64,000 bases of DNA from Plantago ovata (taxonomy: Eukaryota; Streptophyta; Magnoliopsida; Lamiales; Plantaginaceae). Below, in pieces: positions 1-9,301 of the stretch. How positions within the stretch are numbered: position 1 is the stretch's first letter; every line of letters starts with the position of its first letter. The stretch lies in NCBI GenBank assembly GCA_028274465.1, contig CM051455.1:72767489-72831488 (forward strand). Direction: 5' to 3'. Under the pieces are notes generated by a model. The model was not told the DNA's origin, did not search any database, and saw only the letters and a program-made list of their open reading frames with translations. The position numbers and the translations under genes are program-made.

Positions 1-732
1 TTACGGCGGCGCTTGAATTCCTCGAAGATGACGATGCCAGGAGTGAGAGGCAAATCATGCAAGAGAGCATGGACTAAGACTCCGTAATAGGACTGAACCT
101 CGGAATCGTGTGTGCTAGGAATCAGATTGCCTTGAACGAACTTCAACATCATCCTTGCCTCGAAGGAGAGATCGTTGTGGCGCAAAATCCGGGGTGGTTC
201 ATCAGGCAATTCAAAATCTTCCATGGTAATGCTATTCAGTATCTCCATGGGGTAATGATCAGACTCCCGGTCATAGACATAGAGCTCTGCGGGATCAAAT
301 CTGCCGTTGGATGTAGGCTGGCGGTTTGGATCCTGCGCCAGTGGCCAATCGCATAATGAAGCTAGTGATGCTCAAAGGAGTAAACTCGACCCCAACACCA
401 CGGACGGGAACCTCACAGGTCCGTTCATTGTAGTCCGTGAAGGCAATGTAGAAGTCCTCCACTACTGCTTGGTCCCAATTTGGCATGACCTCGCCATAGT
501 ACTTCCACCCTCGCTCAGTAATGAGATTGTTGAGCTCTCTGGCACCATCCAACTCGCTCTCACCAGCCGTGAAGCGAATGCTCCTCTCAGAAATGTACGT
601 GTGCTTGTGGGCATGGAAACTCACTGCGAATTGCCTTTCCCTCCCCGATTGGCGATACTCGCCGGGTGTGGCCGTTTGTTGGGCCCTCGAGGTCCCTTCT
701 CCCCTTGATCTCTTGGTTCTTCTCGATTCCAT
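1..732 (-). pseudogene. Accessory ORF of element E (putative plant transposon protein-like), partial
   Basis: The start is taken as the ATG at 732-730, just after a possible splice acceptor; the open frame extends upstream, but those codons match non-coding leader in element D. The protein begins with a basic, low-complexity tail, followed by a domain containing ITERGWKYYG, VVEDFYIAFTDYN and LSITSFIM. The corresponding D segments are ITARGWIFYG, LVEEFHIAFEDYN and LSITSFIM. A frameshift near 295-300 ends the frame, but similarity continues in another frame to position 1 (NLIPSTHDSE, DLPLTPG). Such ORFs sit downstream of gag or pol in many plant LTR elements; their function is unknown. The protein is clearly more diverged from D than the flanking leader is. 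Confidence 0.65.
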
Positions 733-737
733 TGTAC

Positions 738-1218
738 CTAGAATAATCTTATTAGATAACTTCAAGAGACAATGAGAATTAGACTTGACTCCTAGACTCC
801 AATACTCACTCAAGTAATCTCATGGTGAGTTTGAGGGCTTGCTAAAGTTCATTTGAACAAATCGAGAAGCTTTAACACTTCGTTACGATAAATCCATACG
901 AATCTAAACCAAGCAAACAAACACTCCAATTGAATTACCCAACCAATCCAACACATTCTCATGTAATCACAACATCACCATAATCATAACATAACTCAAA
1001 TTCAAGGCTAACAATCATCAAACAATTATATAGCAAAAAATTCGAGCAATAGAATTCATCATAAATCAAGAGGAGCAAAATTCGAATTTAGACATCACAT
1101 CTAGTAAGAAACATGCTCAACAATCATCATCAAACTCTAATTCACCAATACATAACACAATTGAAGCTAATTAAGATAAAATCCCAAATTCAAGAAAGTT
1201 AGGGTTCATGAGAGGTAC
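738..1218 (-). other. Candidate leader intron before the accessory ORF (element E)
   Basis: On the minus strand AAAG|GTACCTCTC at 1218 is a good donor, and TTATTCTAG ending at 738 is a plausible acceptor 5 nt before the ORF's ATG. The interval is 481 nt and AT-rich. D has the same pair 462 nt apart and C a weaker pair 538 nt apart. Splicing is inferred, not shown. Confidence 0.45.
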
Positions 1219-1401
1219 CTTTGATTCCTTGTTATGGATGCTTCAAACGTGAAATTTGATCGGTTTAGATGATAGAGGGGGTGATGGGCTTTGTAAAATG
1301 CACAAGATTGCAAGAATTGGTGGAGAATTGAGAGAGATTGAGATTTTTGGGGTGTCAAATCGGCAATGGAGGAAAAAAAATGAAGTGGGGAGCTTTGATG
1401 C

Positions 1402-1600
1402 ACAAGTGCTCCGCTTGGCTTTCTTAAGGAAAGCCAAGCGAAGCGCTTGGGCCGTCCCAAGCGAAGCGCTTGGCAAGCGGTCCGCTTGGGACCTGCGAAG
1501 CGCTCCGCTTGGATTTCCAGTAAGAATGAAATTCTTACTGGAAATCCTTCTTACTGGAAATCCAAGCGGACCGCTTGGGCTTGCCAAGCGGTTCGCTTGG
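1402..1600. repeat. Palindrome cluster, CCAAGCG-N3-CGCTTGG type (element E)
   Basis: At least seven 17-bp units with stem CCAAGCG / CGCTTGG and a 3-bp centre, for example at 1434-1450, 1457-1473, 1562-1578 and 1584-1600 (others with one or two changes). Between them lies a longer inverted repeat built on TTTCCAGTAAGAAT around 1513-1560, followed by a partial second copy of one arm. The short ORFs predicted here are by-products of the repeat. Confidence 0.9.
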
Positions 1601-1721
1601 GACCTGGAGCTCCCAAATCCATTTTTTTCGACTTTTGCTAAATTTTCACCCCAAAAACCTTGTCTAATCAACGAAACAAATTTTTAAACGTGCTCCTAAT
1701 CTATATGCAAGTACCTACAAC

Positions 1722-1739
1722 CTCGGGTTGCCTCCCGAG
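1722..1739 (-). other. Conserved GGGAGGCAACCC hairpin after the protease ORF (E)
   Basis: Stem CTCGGG / CCCGAG around AGGCAA on the minus strand. The same hairpin stands at the equivalent place in B, C and D with compensating stem changes. Confidence 0.7.
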
Positions 1740-1792
1740 AAGCTCCTTCGGTTAAAAGTCGTTGGATCGACTCTTCACAACTCATGCGGAAT

Positions 1793-2870
1793 TGATGATG
1801 CTACATCTTGAGGCCATTAGTGATGAGATGGTTACTGTCATAAATGATGGACCTATCAAGATCACTAAACTTGAGAGAAGTTTTCCTCACAAAACCACAG
1901 AAGATGGAAAGGAAACTAAATTAGGTGAACCAGTCGATACTGTCGTTCCAAAACCAAGAGAGGAATGGACTTCCGACGAAGCCAAAAGATTCTGTCTTGA
2001 TGGCCAAGCAAGAAACATCAGTATTCAATCAACTCCAGATACTATACAGTGCAAACTGTTGGTTGCCAAAACTGCTAAGGAAGCTTGGAAAATGGTTCAA
2101 GATCTTTGCGCTGGATATGACAAAACGAAGGAAAACAAACTCGAAGTGCTTATGTTAAAGTTCCAAGACTTTAAACAAGGTACAAATGAGTCACTGGAAG
2201 ACTTGGATTTCAGATTCACAACTCTAGTAAGTGAGATGGCTGCCTTAGGAGTTGGAAACCTCTATTCAGAATCTGAGAAGGTGAAAACCATTATTAGAAG
2301 TCTAAATCAAGAATGGATCCATACTCAGAATTTCTATTATAATCAAGGAATGCCAAATATCAAACCTACAGAGTTGTTCTCTCATCTTGCTACTGTCAAC
2401 TACGAGACAAAGCAAAGAGAAAATGTGTTTGCTGAAAAATCGCAAAACATTGCTCTTGTCGCAAAGCCGTCATCTTCTGAAAAGAAGAATGATAAAGAGC
2501 TTGCTGATGAAAATTCTCTAGTTGTTAAACACATGAAGAAATTCATCAGTAAGGAACTTGAAAGGCGAAAAGCAAAAAAGAAGCTGAAAAAGCATCTTGG
2601 TAACAACTACCATAAAGACAAGAATGAAGCTAGCTCACTGAACAAGCAAGCTCAGTAGCAAATTCTTCAGAAGAACCAGCAGTTGGCAATGATCTCTGCT
2701 TTAATTGCAAAAAGCCTAGACAGTTCAAAGCAAATTGTCCTTTGTTGAAAGGCAAATCTGCTGAAAAGAAAAAGAAGTTCAAAAGGGCTTTGACTGCTGA
2801 AGAAAAGAAAAAGCTTCAAGAAAACTCGATGCGCTTTGCATTGATACCAGTTCTGAAGACAGTGAGGTAG
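1793..2870 (+). pseudogene. gag: copia-1 gag (UBN2-type capsid) with altered zinc knuckle
   Basis: Capsid/nucleocapsid protein that would form the virus-like particle. The frame from about 1793 to 2658 matches the copia-2 gag except for its missing first 20 or so residues; segments such as EAWKMVQDLCAG and SLEDLDFRFTTLVSEMAAL are typical of copia UBN2 gag. A TAG at 2656-2658 and a frame change separate it from the nucleocapsid. The zinc knuckle at 2697-2738 reads CFNCKKPRQFKANC, so the histidine of CX2CX4HX4C is Gln; copia-2 keeps it (CFYCKKPGHIKANC). The product would therefore be truncated and have a defective RNA-binding knuckle. Confidence 0.85.
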
Positions 2871-2962
2871 AGAGCTCATACACTGAAGAAGAAGAAGAAG
2901 CCACCCTTGATGTAGAGATTGACAAGGAAGTTTGTGGAATAACTATCGAAGCTTATCCAGAT

Positions 2963-4153
2963 GTGTCAAACTACGAATTCTGCCTCATGGCCAGTCAGGT
3001 AAATTGTCCTACCTCTGACTCAGACTCAGAAAGTGAAGATGATATTGACCTTGATAGAATTCAAGGAGAAATCGAAATATTTGAGAAAACTCTGAGCAAA
3101 CAGCAAGAGAAACTACAAAATGCTGAAACTCTGACTAAGCAAACTACTGAAAAGTATGTTTTGCTGAAAGAAGAGTCAGATAAGAAGGATGCTGAAATTT
3201 TGCATCTCAAGATGTTAATTTCTGAAGCTACAGAGAAAAATTCTCAAATGGCAATAGAATTGGAAGAGTATCAGTCCTCAATTCTAAAGTTACTTGCTGA
3301 AATACAAGAAATGAAAAAGATGAAAATCAATTTCAAATCCTATGTTGATGCGAGTAATACACTGACTGAACTAAACTCTTATATGAGAGACCCATCTCAG
3401 AAAGAAGGTTTAGGTGCAACGTATGAAGGTGATGATGTAATCTTGAGTAAAGACAAATCACCTATTACCTTTGTTCGTGCAACTGATAGTGGTCAACCAG
3501 AACTCTATCAGATTGGTCAATATAAGGTTACTGAAATGTGCAATCAAGTTCCTACGACCATAAAGCCCGCTGTTTCTACTCAAAGTAACAAGACTTTAAA
3601 AGGTAAACAGATTGCTGAAAAGAAAACTGTTAAGAAAAAGGATGCTGTAAAGCATTCCGCCAAACAAGTTGCTGAAAAGCAATTTGTTAAGTCAAAAGGC
3701 AAGATTACTAAAAGTAATCGGAAGACCTTTGCTGACAAACCTGAATCAAGTAAGGTAGCTGAGACAAAAGCTCAGTATTCTCCGAAAAGTGGACTTGGTT
3801 TCAAAACCAAGCAAAGTCAACTTTTTCATGAGTATAAGCAAAGTCAGCAAAGATACTTCAAAGATATGAACAAAACCAAGCCTAAGAGTTCTGACAAAAC
3901 TCAAAACGCTAGGACTAAAAGGAACCTTGCACTAAAAGAACTTACTGAAAAGTATGTTCAGCAAAAAGGTCAACCAATAAAGACGCCACATCATAAAGTG
4001 GACTTGATTAGCAATGATCAAAAGTCTTTCGGCTCAAAACCTTCTAGTTCCTCAGCAAGTAGAAAAGAAGTCAAAGTTGAAAAACTCAAGACTTGGGTTT
4101 CCACTGGACGCTTTATTGAACATGTTAATGGACATCCAATATTGGATAATTAA
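2963..4153 (+). pseudogene. copia-1 gag-pol linker with coiled coil and basic region
   Basis: Open frame of 396 codons between the knuckle and the protease. It begins with an acidic, Ser-rich stretch (DSDSESEDDIDLD), then about 100 residues of heptad-like coiled coil rich in K, E, Q and L (LSKQQEKLQNAETLTKQTTE). It ends in a long Lys/Ser/Thr-rich basic tail. A coiled coil in gag is a known trait of Sireviruses. It follows gag after a frame change, so the two were probably one polyprotein. Copia-2 has the same region with an internal deletion of roughly 170 bp. Confidence 0.75.
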
Positions 4154-4158
4154 CTTGT

Positions 4159-4773
4159 TTGCTCATGATTGTGCAGACTTCAGCCACGGAGACAAACAAT
4201 GCAATTTGGCACTTTGACAGTGGTTGTGGAAAGCACATGACGGGCAACAAGAAAAACCTTATAAACTATAGACGGTGGTCTAAAGGTCCAACAATAAGGT
4301 TTGCTGGTGGAGGCTTTGGTTCTACTAAAGGTTATGCTGACGTGATGTTAGGATGCATTACCATTTCGAGAGTTCTTTATGTCAAAAATCTTAAGTTTAA
4401 CCTTTTCAGCATGAGTCAATTCGCTGACAAAGGTTACTTCATCAAAATAAAAAGTGATGAATGTAAACTTATAGACTTTGAGACAAAGAAGGTTATTAAT
4501 GTTGCTAGAAGATCAGGAGGTTTGTAAACTGTAGATTGGTCTTCAGCAATCGTTGAAAAATGCCTTGCTGAAAAAGCATGGTTATGGCATAAACGAACAA
4601 GTCACCTAAACTTCAAGACGCGGAATAAGCTGTCTAAAAAGGCACTTGTAGTTGGATTACCTAAGGTTACTTTTAAGAAGGATGGTGTTTGCAATGCATG
4701 TCAGCAAGGAAAGCAAACCAAGTCTTCTTTCAAGAACAAGGCAGTACCGTCAACTACAAAACCTTTACAACTC
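4159..4773 (+). pseudogene. pol: copia-1 protease and GAG-pre-integrase
   Basis: Aspartic protease and the zinc-binding head of integrase. The protease motif is IWHFDSGCGKHMTG (D-S-G active site), followed by the copia patterns RFAGGG and FNLFSMSQFADKGY. The frame stops at TAA 4525-4527. In the same direction after it comes WLWHKRTSHLNFKT, then VCNACQQGKQTKSSF, which supply the H-x3-H and C-x2-C ligands of the integrase head. No methionine is expected at the start because this is part of a polyprotein. Confidence 0.88.
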
Positions 4774-5654
4774 TTGCACATGGACTTGTTTGAATCTTCT
4801 TCAACAAGCTATGCTGGTAAGAAGTATGGTCTGGTGGTGGTAGATGACTATTCAAGATTCACTTGGGTAGTATTTATAAAACACAAGTCTGAAACAAGGA
4901 CTGAAATACCTAACTTGCTGAATAAGCTTGAAGTCATGAAGAATGACAAGGTAAAAGTCATAAGAACAGAACATGGTACTGAGTTTGTAAACCAGTACAT
5001 AACTGAGTATTGCACTTCAAAAGGCATACAACATCAGTTATCCTCAGTAAGGACACATCAACAAAATGGTGTTGCTGAAAGGAAGAATCGTACCCTTAAG
5101 GAAGCACCTAGAACGATGCTTGCTGACACTGAAATAAATGAAGCTTATTGGGTTGAAGCGATTAATACCGCCTGCTATACTCAAAATAGATGTTTGATAA
5201 CTAAGGAATACAACAAAACTCCCTATGAGTTATTTGTTGGAAGACTTCCTAACATCACCCATCTAAGAGTATTTGGTTGCAAATGCTTTGTTGTTAACAA
5301 TGGTAGAGAATACTTAAGAATATTTCAACCAAAGGCAGACGAAGCGATATTTCTTGGTTACTTCTTGCATAGTAAAGCTTATAGAGTTTACAATAAAAAG
5401 GCACAAAAGATTGAAGAATCAGTGCATGTTGTATTCTATGAAAAGTCACAAGGAGTTCCTGCTGAAGAAGAAATATCAGATTGTATGAAAAAGTTACTCA
5501 TACACGAGCAAAGAACTGAATCTGATGCTAGAGATTTCAAATCAATTGAAGTAAATGATGATTCTGACAATGACTCTCCTCCCCCAAGTCATGACAAGAT
5601 AAATATAGTTCATGATAAAGAATTTCCAGCAAAAGACGCGGTTGCTCCGGATGT
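4774..5654 (+). pseudogene. pol: copia-1 integrase core, second catalytic Asp changed to Glu
   Basis: Ty1/copia integrase catalytic core. First acidic residue in HMDLFESS (codon 4783-4785). The second lies in RTEHGTEF, where copia integrases usually have RSDHG or RTDHG, so the catalytic Asp is Glu (codon 4969-4971). The third is the Glu of QQNGVAERKNR, with 35 residues between the last two as in DD35E enzymes. The chromodomain-less C-terminal part (VFGCKCFVVNN, ADEAIFLGY) follows. The reading frame is cut by a solo LTR at 5655. The D-to-E change alone would be expected to impair strand transfer. Confidence 0.85.
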
Positions 5655-6940
5655 TGATGACAATGTTTTTTACACTATCGTTCGAGTCTTTTTTTCACCA
5701 ATTTAGCTATCCTCTTGCATGCATTTTAGTGCATTTTGTTAGAATAGTGTCACGTTTCCATTTCTTTTGTTCTTTTCAGGTTTTAGGTGGAAATCGCGTT
5801 TTTGGAAGTAATTCATGGCGAAACAATGATGTTTTGGTGCAACGAGATCACCCGTGGTGTGTCAAGGAGTACCGAGACGAGCTTCAAGGCCAAGAGATCA
5901 AGTTTCGGAGCTCAAAACCGTGCAAGGGGCCGAAATCGAAGATCCGGAGGAGGAATTCCGCACGGGCCGCATTCTGCCCGTGCAGGGCGCACCGCCGTGT
6001 AAGGGGCGCACTGCCGAGCGCCTTCCGACAACAACTGTATATATTTCCAAAATCTGCGAATTTTCATATCTTTCATCATTATTTTACAGACTTAAACCCT
6101 AGAGCTTGTTCTGGGTATATTTTCTCTTAGAACCTTTGTAACTTAGCGAATTTGGAGCTAGAGGAGAGATTTGGACAACGTTTTATCTCACCTTGCTAGA
6201 TCTTTGTGAGTTCTAGCAATTCACCGGAGATTGACAACCTTTGGTGGTAACTCTTTATCTCACAATTCTGCTATTTATCTTTCAATTCACCATGTTTTCA
6301 TTCATTATTGCTTCAATTATGATAGTTGATTGTGATATTGATATGAGTAGCTAAGCATCTAGTTGGTGATAGTATGTGAATTAGTAGCTAGGGTTCGTAT
6401 TATGCATGATTGAGTTTCTGAGTCTTTTACTTGTTTAATTATCTTAATTTGATTCTTTGATCCGACTAAGCCATATATCTTCGTAGAAAAGTGTTAGAAA
6501 CACTAGGACAATTCAAGATCATCGATTCGATTAATTATATATAATTTGCAAGTACTGCTTGAACTAAAACTGACAACCTTAGCCAAGTATTAGTATAGAT
6601 AGGAAGCTTTCAAAATACACGTCTACAAATCTATCTTTGGTGTTTGTAAATCGAATTACTTTTAAGGCAGTACGAGTTGCACTTTCATGCATAATTAGAA
6701 CTTGATGCTTAGAACGAACATACTATCACCAGCTTTCTCCATATATTGTTAAGTTAAGTTAGAGATAAAATTGTTTTCTGAAATTATATTTAGTTAATTA
6801 GTTAAAGCTAGTTTAGTCCCTAGAGATCGACGCTCGAGGTCATCTTACCTCTGCACTACGTGTTTTGTGTAGTTGTGAGTTGCCCTTTGGCTTTCAAACA
6901 AATTTATTTTATTGTTCGACTCTGACAATCTCGTTCATCA
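5655..6940 (+). mobile_element. Solo LTR of a Ty3-type element (F) with TSD GATGT
   Basis: Starts TGATGA and ends TCATCA, perfect inverted termini, 1286 bp, flanked by GATGT at 5650-5654 and 6941-6945. The first 70 bp match the LTRs of elements A, B and C'. A GC-rich palindromic block (about 5955-6020, stem GCACGGGC / GCCCGTGC) lies just before a TATATATT sequence at about 6038. There is no internal region, so LTR-LTR recombination removed the rest. It splits the copia-1 pol gene. ORFs predicted inside are not credible genes. Confidence 0.93.
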
Positions 6941-6945
6941 GATGT

Positions 6946-8050
6946 TGCTGAAACTATGCAACTTCTTGTGCCTGCTGACGAGTTACCTCAAACCAGCAAT
7001 GCTAAACAAGCAGTTGCTGATAAACCAATCTAAGTAGAGACACATCAAGATACCAGTAGTATTGAGCAAGTACATACAGAAGAGTCACATGCTGAAACGC
7101 AAATTTATCCAGATCAAAAGAGCAGAAAACTTTTTAATAAATGGATTAGAGATCATCCCTCTAACGGATATGATTGGTCATATTGACAAACGCCAAGTGT
7201 CTAGATCCAAAGTATCTACTAATCAAGAACTTGTTGAAGAAGCAAGCGTCATTGAAGTAGAAGCTTCGTTCTCTTGCTTTGTTTCAGAAATTGAACCCAA
7301 GACCATAAAAGAAGCTTTAAAGCATTCTGAATGGATCAAGGCAATGCAAGAAGAACTGGATCAATTTGAAAGGAACAAAGTCTGGAAACTTGTACCCCTT
7401 GCTAAAGGAAAGAAAGCAATGGGTACAAAATGGGTGTTCAGAAACAAGCTGAGTGAGTCTGGAGAAGTAACAAGGAACAAAGCACGTTTAGTTGCTCAAG
7501 TTTACTGTCAGAGTGAAGGATTGGACTATGATGAGTCTTATGCACCAGTTGCAAGATTGGATGTGATTAGGCTTTTCTTGGCCTTTGGTGCTCACAATGA
7601 CTTCATTGTTTATCAAATGGATGTTAAAAGTGTATTCCTAAATGGTGAAGTTTCTGAAGAAGTCTACTTGGAACAACCCCCTGGCTTTGAACTTCCCTCA
7701 GAAACCAAGATGGTATACAAGTTTTAGAAAGCTGTATATGGTCTAAAGCAAGCACCAAGAGCTTGGTATGATACCTTAGCTAAGATCTTGCTGGATAATG
7801 GTTTCAAGAATGGTGAGGTTGACAAAACCTTATTTACCATGAACCAGGATGGTAAAGACTCTTAGTCCAGATTTATGTGGATGACATAATATTTGGATCT
7901 AAGGACAAGCAACTTTGTGATGATTTTTCCAAACTCATGACAAACAAGTTTGAAATGAGTATGATGGGTAAATTGAATTATTTCCTAGGATTTCAAGTCA
8001 AGCAACTCGAAGATGGAATATTCATAAATCAAGCAAAGTATGCAAAGTAA
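6946..8050 (+). pseudogene. pol: copia-1 reverse transcriptase (RVT_2)
   Basis: After the solo LTR the polyprotein resumes with an acidic, Gln-rich linker broken by stops, then copia [51 protein letters not shown] and [20 protein letters not shown]. The last segment carries the first catalytic Asp. TAG at 7725-7727 interrupts it before VYGLKQAPRAWYD. A frameshift near 7860 precedes YVDDIIFGS (YVDD at 7874-7885), the core catalytic motif. TAA at 8048-8050 is a further break. Every diagnostic RT motif is recognisable, but no long functional frame remains. Confidence 0.9.
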
Positions 8051-8620
8051 ATGCTCATAAAGTTCAGGATCAAAGAGGAAGAAGAACCTGAAAAGATCCC
8101 TATGAGTGTTGGTACCAAATTGGGCTATACTAAACAAGATAAGAGTGTTGATGAACACAAGTATAGGAAGCTCATTGGTTCATTGCTGTATTTAACAGCA
8201 AGTAGAACTGACATTCAGTATGCTGTTTGTGTGTGTGCAAGATTCCAATCTGATCCAAGAGAATCACACTACAAAAAGGCACTTAAGATACTGAAATATG
8301 TCAAAGGTACAGTCAATGTCGGATTATGGTATCCAAAATATTCTGGATTGGAATTGGTTGGTTATTCTGATGCTGATCATGGAGGATCAACTCTTGATAG
8401 AAAAAGTACTTCTGGAACTTGTCAGTTTCTAGGTACTAGATTAATATCATGGTTCAGCAAGAAGCAAAACTGTGTATCCAATTCATCCACTGAATCTGAA
8501 TACATTGCGGCTGGTTGTTGCACAGCTTAAATCCTATGGATTCAGTAACAATTAAAAGATTATGGTATTTCTGCAAAGAAAACACCAATCTTTTGTGATA
8601 ATTCAAGTGCTATTGCTATC
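8051..8620 (+). pseudogene. pol: copia-1 RNase H, interrupted by element A
   Basis: C-terminal RT connection and RNase H. Motifs are LIGSLLYLTASRTDIQYAV, then GYSDADHGGSTLDRKSTSG (first Asp of RNase H) and NSSTESEYIAA (catalytic Glu). TAA at 8528-8530 ends the long frame. Similarity goes on to IFCDNSSAIAI at 8620, exactly where element A inserted. The missing C-terminal end lies at 21139-21347. Its cousin in copia-2 (26599-26814) shows the same join without an insertion. Confidence 0.88.
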
Positions 8621-9301
8621 TGATGAACGTGTATTTTACACTTTCATTCGAGTCTTTTTTCACCAATTTAGATATCCTCTATGTTAATATAGCTATATTA
8701 TAGTGCATTTTATTAGAATAGTGTCACGTTTCCCTTTAGTTTGCATTTTACAGGTTTTAGGTGAAAAACGTGGTTTTCCGGGCAATTATATTGAAGAGAA
8801 CGAAGAATCGGTGTTTCGAGGACATTTTTGGAGTATCTAGAAGATTCCGGATGGGATTTGAAGTCTAGGGGTCGAGTTTGAAGGCTTAAAGGTCACTAGA
8901 AGGCAAAACCCGAGTCCGAAAAGGAGAAGAAATCTGAAAACGCGTCAAAAACGCGTCTCTCGCCGACTGGAACTCTCGGGCGCGCCCGGGATGTGGGGCG
9001 GTTCGCACCACACCAGGCAGTTCGCCCGGTGTGTGGGGCGCTCGCCCCACGCTTGCCGAACTCCTATATATAGTTGCTGTTTCTCTACGTTTTTTCATAC
9101 TTTCTAAGACCTTTTTTCATACCTTTCTCATTAGTTTTAGGGAAGAATTCTCCAGAGCCTGTTCTCGGAATTCTTAGCATCGGAGACTATTTTTCTTATC
9201 GATTTGGAGCTTGTGAGATCGCGATTCTTCGGAGATTGACAACCTTCGGTAACATTGTATCTCACAATTTTTCTATTTATATTTATATATCTTACAACAT
9301 G

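Larger units (their letters stand above)
1..1790 (-). mobile_element. Ty3-type element E, partial (accessory-ORF half)
   Basis: Fragment of a Ty3-type LTR retrotransposon read on the minus strand and cut by the window start. From 1790 down it holds the sequence after the protease stop, a GGGAGGCAACCC hairpin, a palindrome cluster, a candidate leader intron and an accessory ORF that runs off the edge. The order matches element D at 57409-59492 and the non-coding part is nearly identical to it. At about 1785-1793 it joins the copia-1 gag, which itself begins part-way through. No LTR is visible, so which element interrupted which cannot be told. Confidence 0.8.

Noticed and set aside
1243-1687. 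ORFs on both strands over the palindrome clusters (also 57268-58042 and 59615-60220)
   Set aside because: Open frames on both strands are expected from CCAAGCG inverted repeats; translations are repetitive (KRSAW, SAPLGFP).
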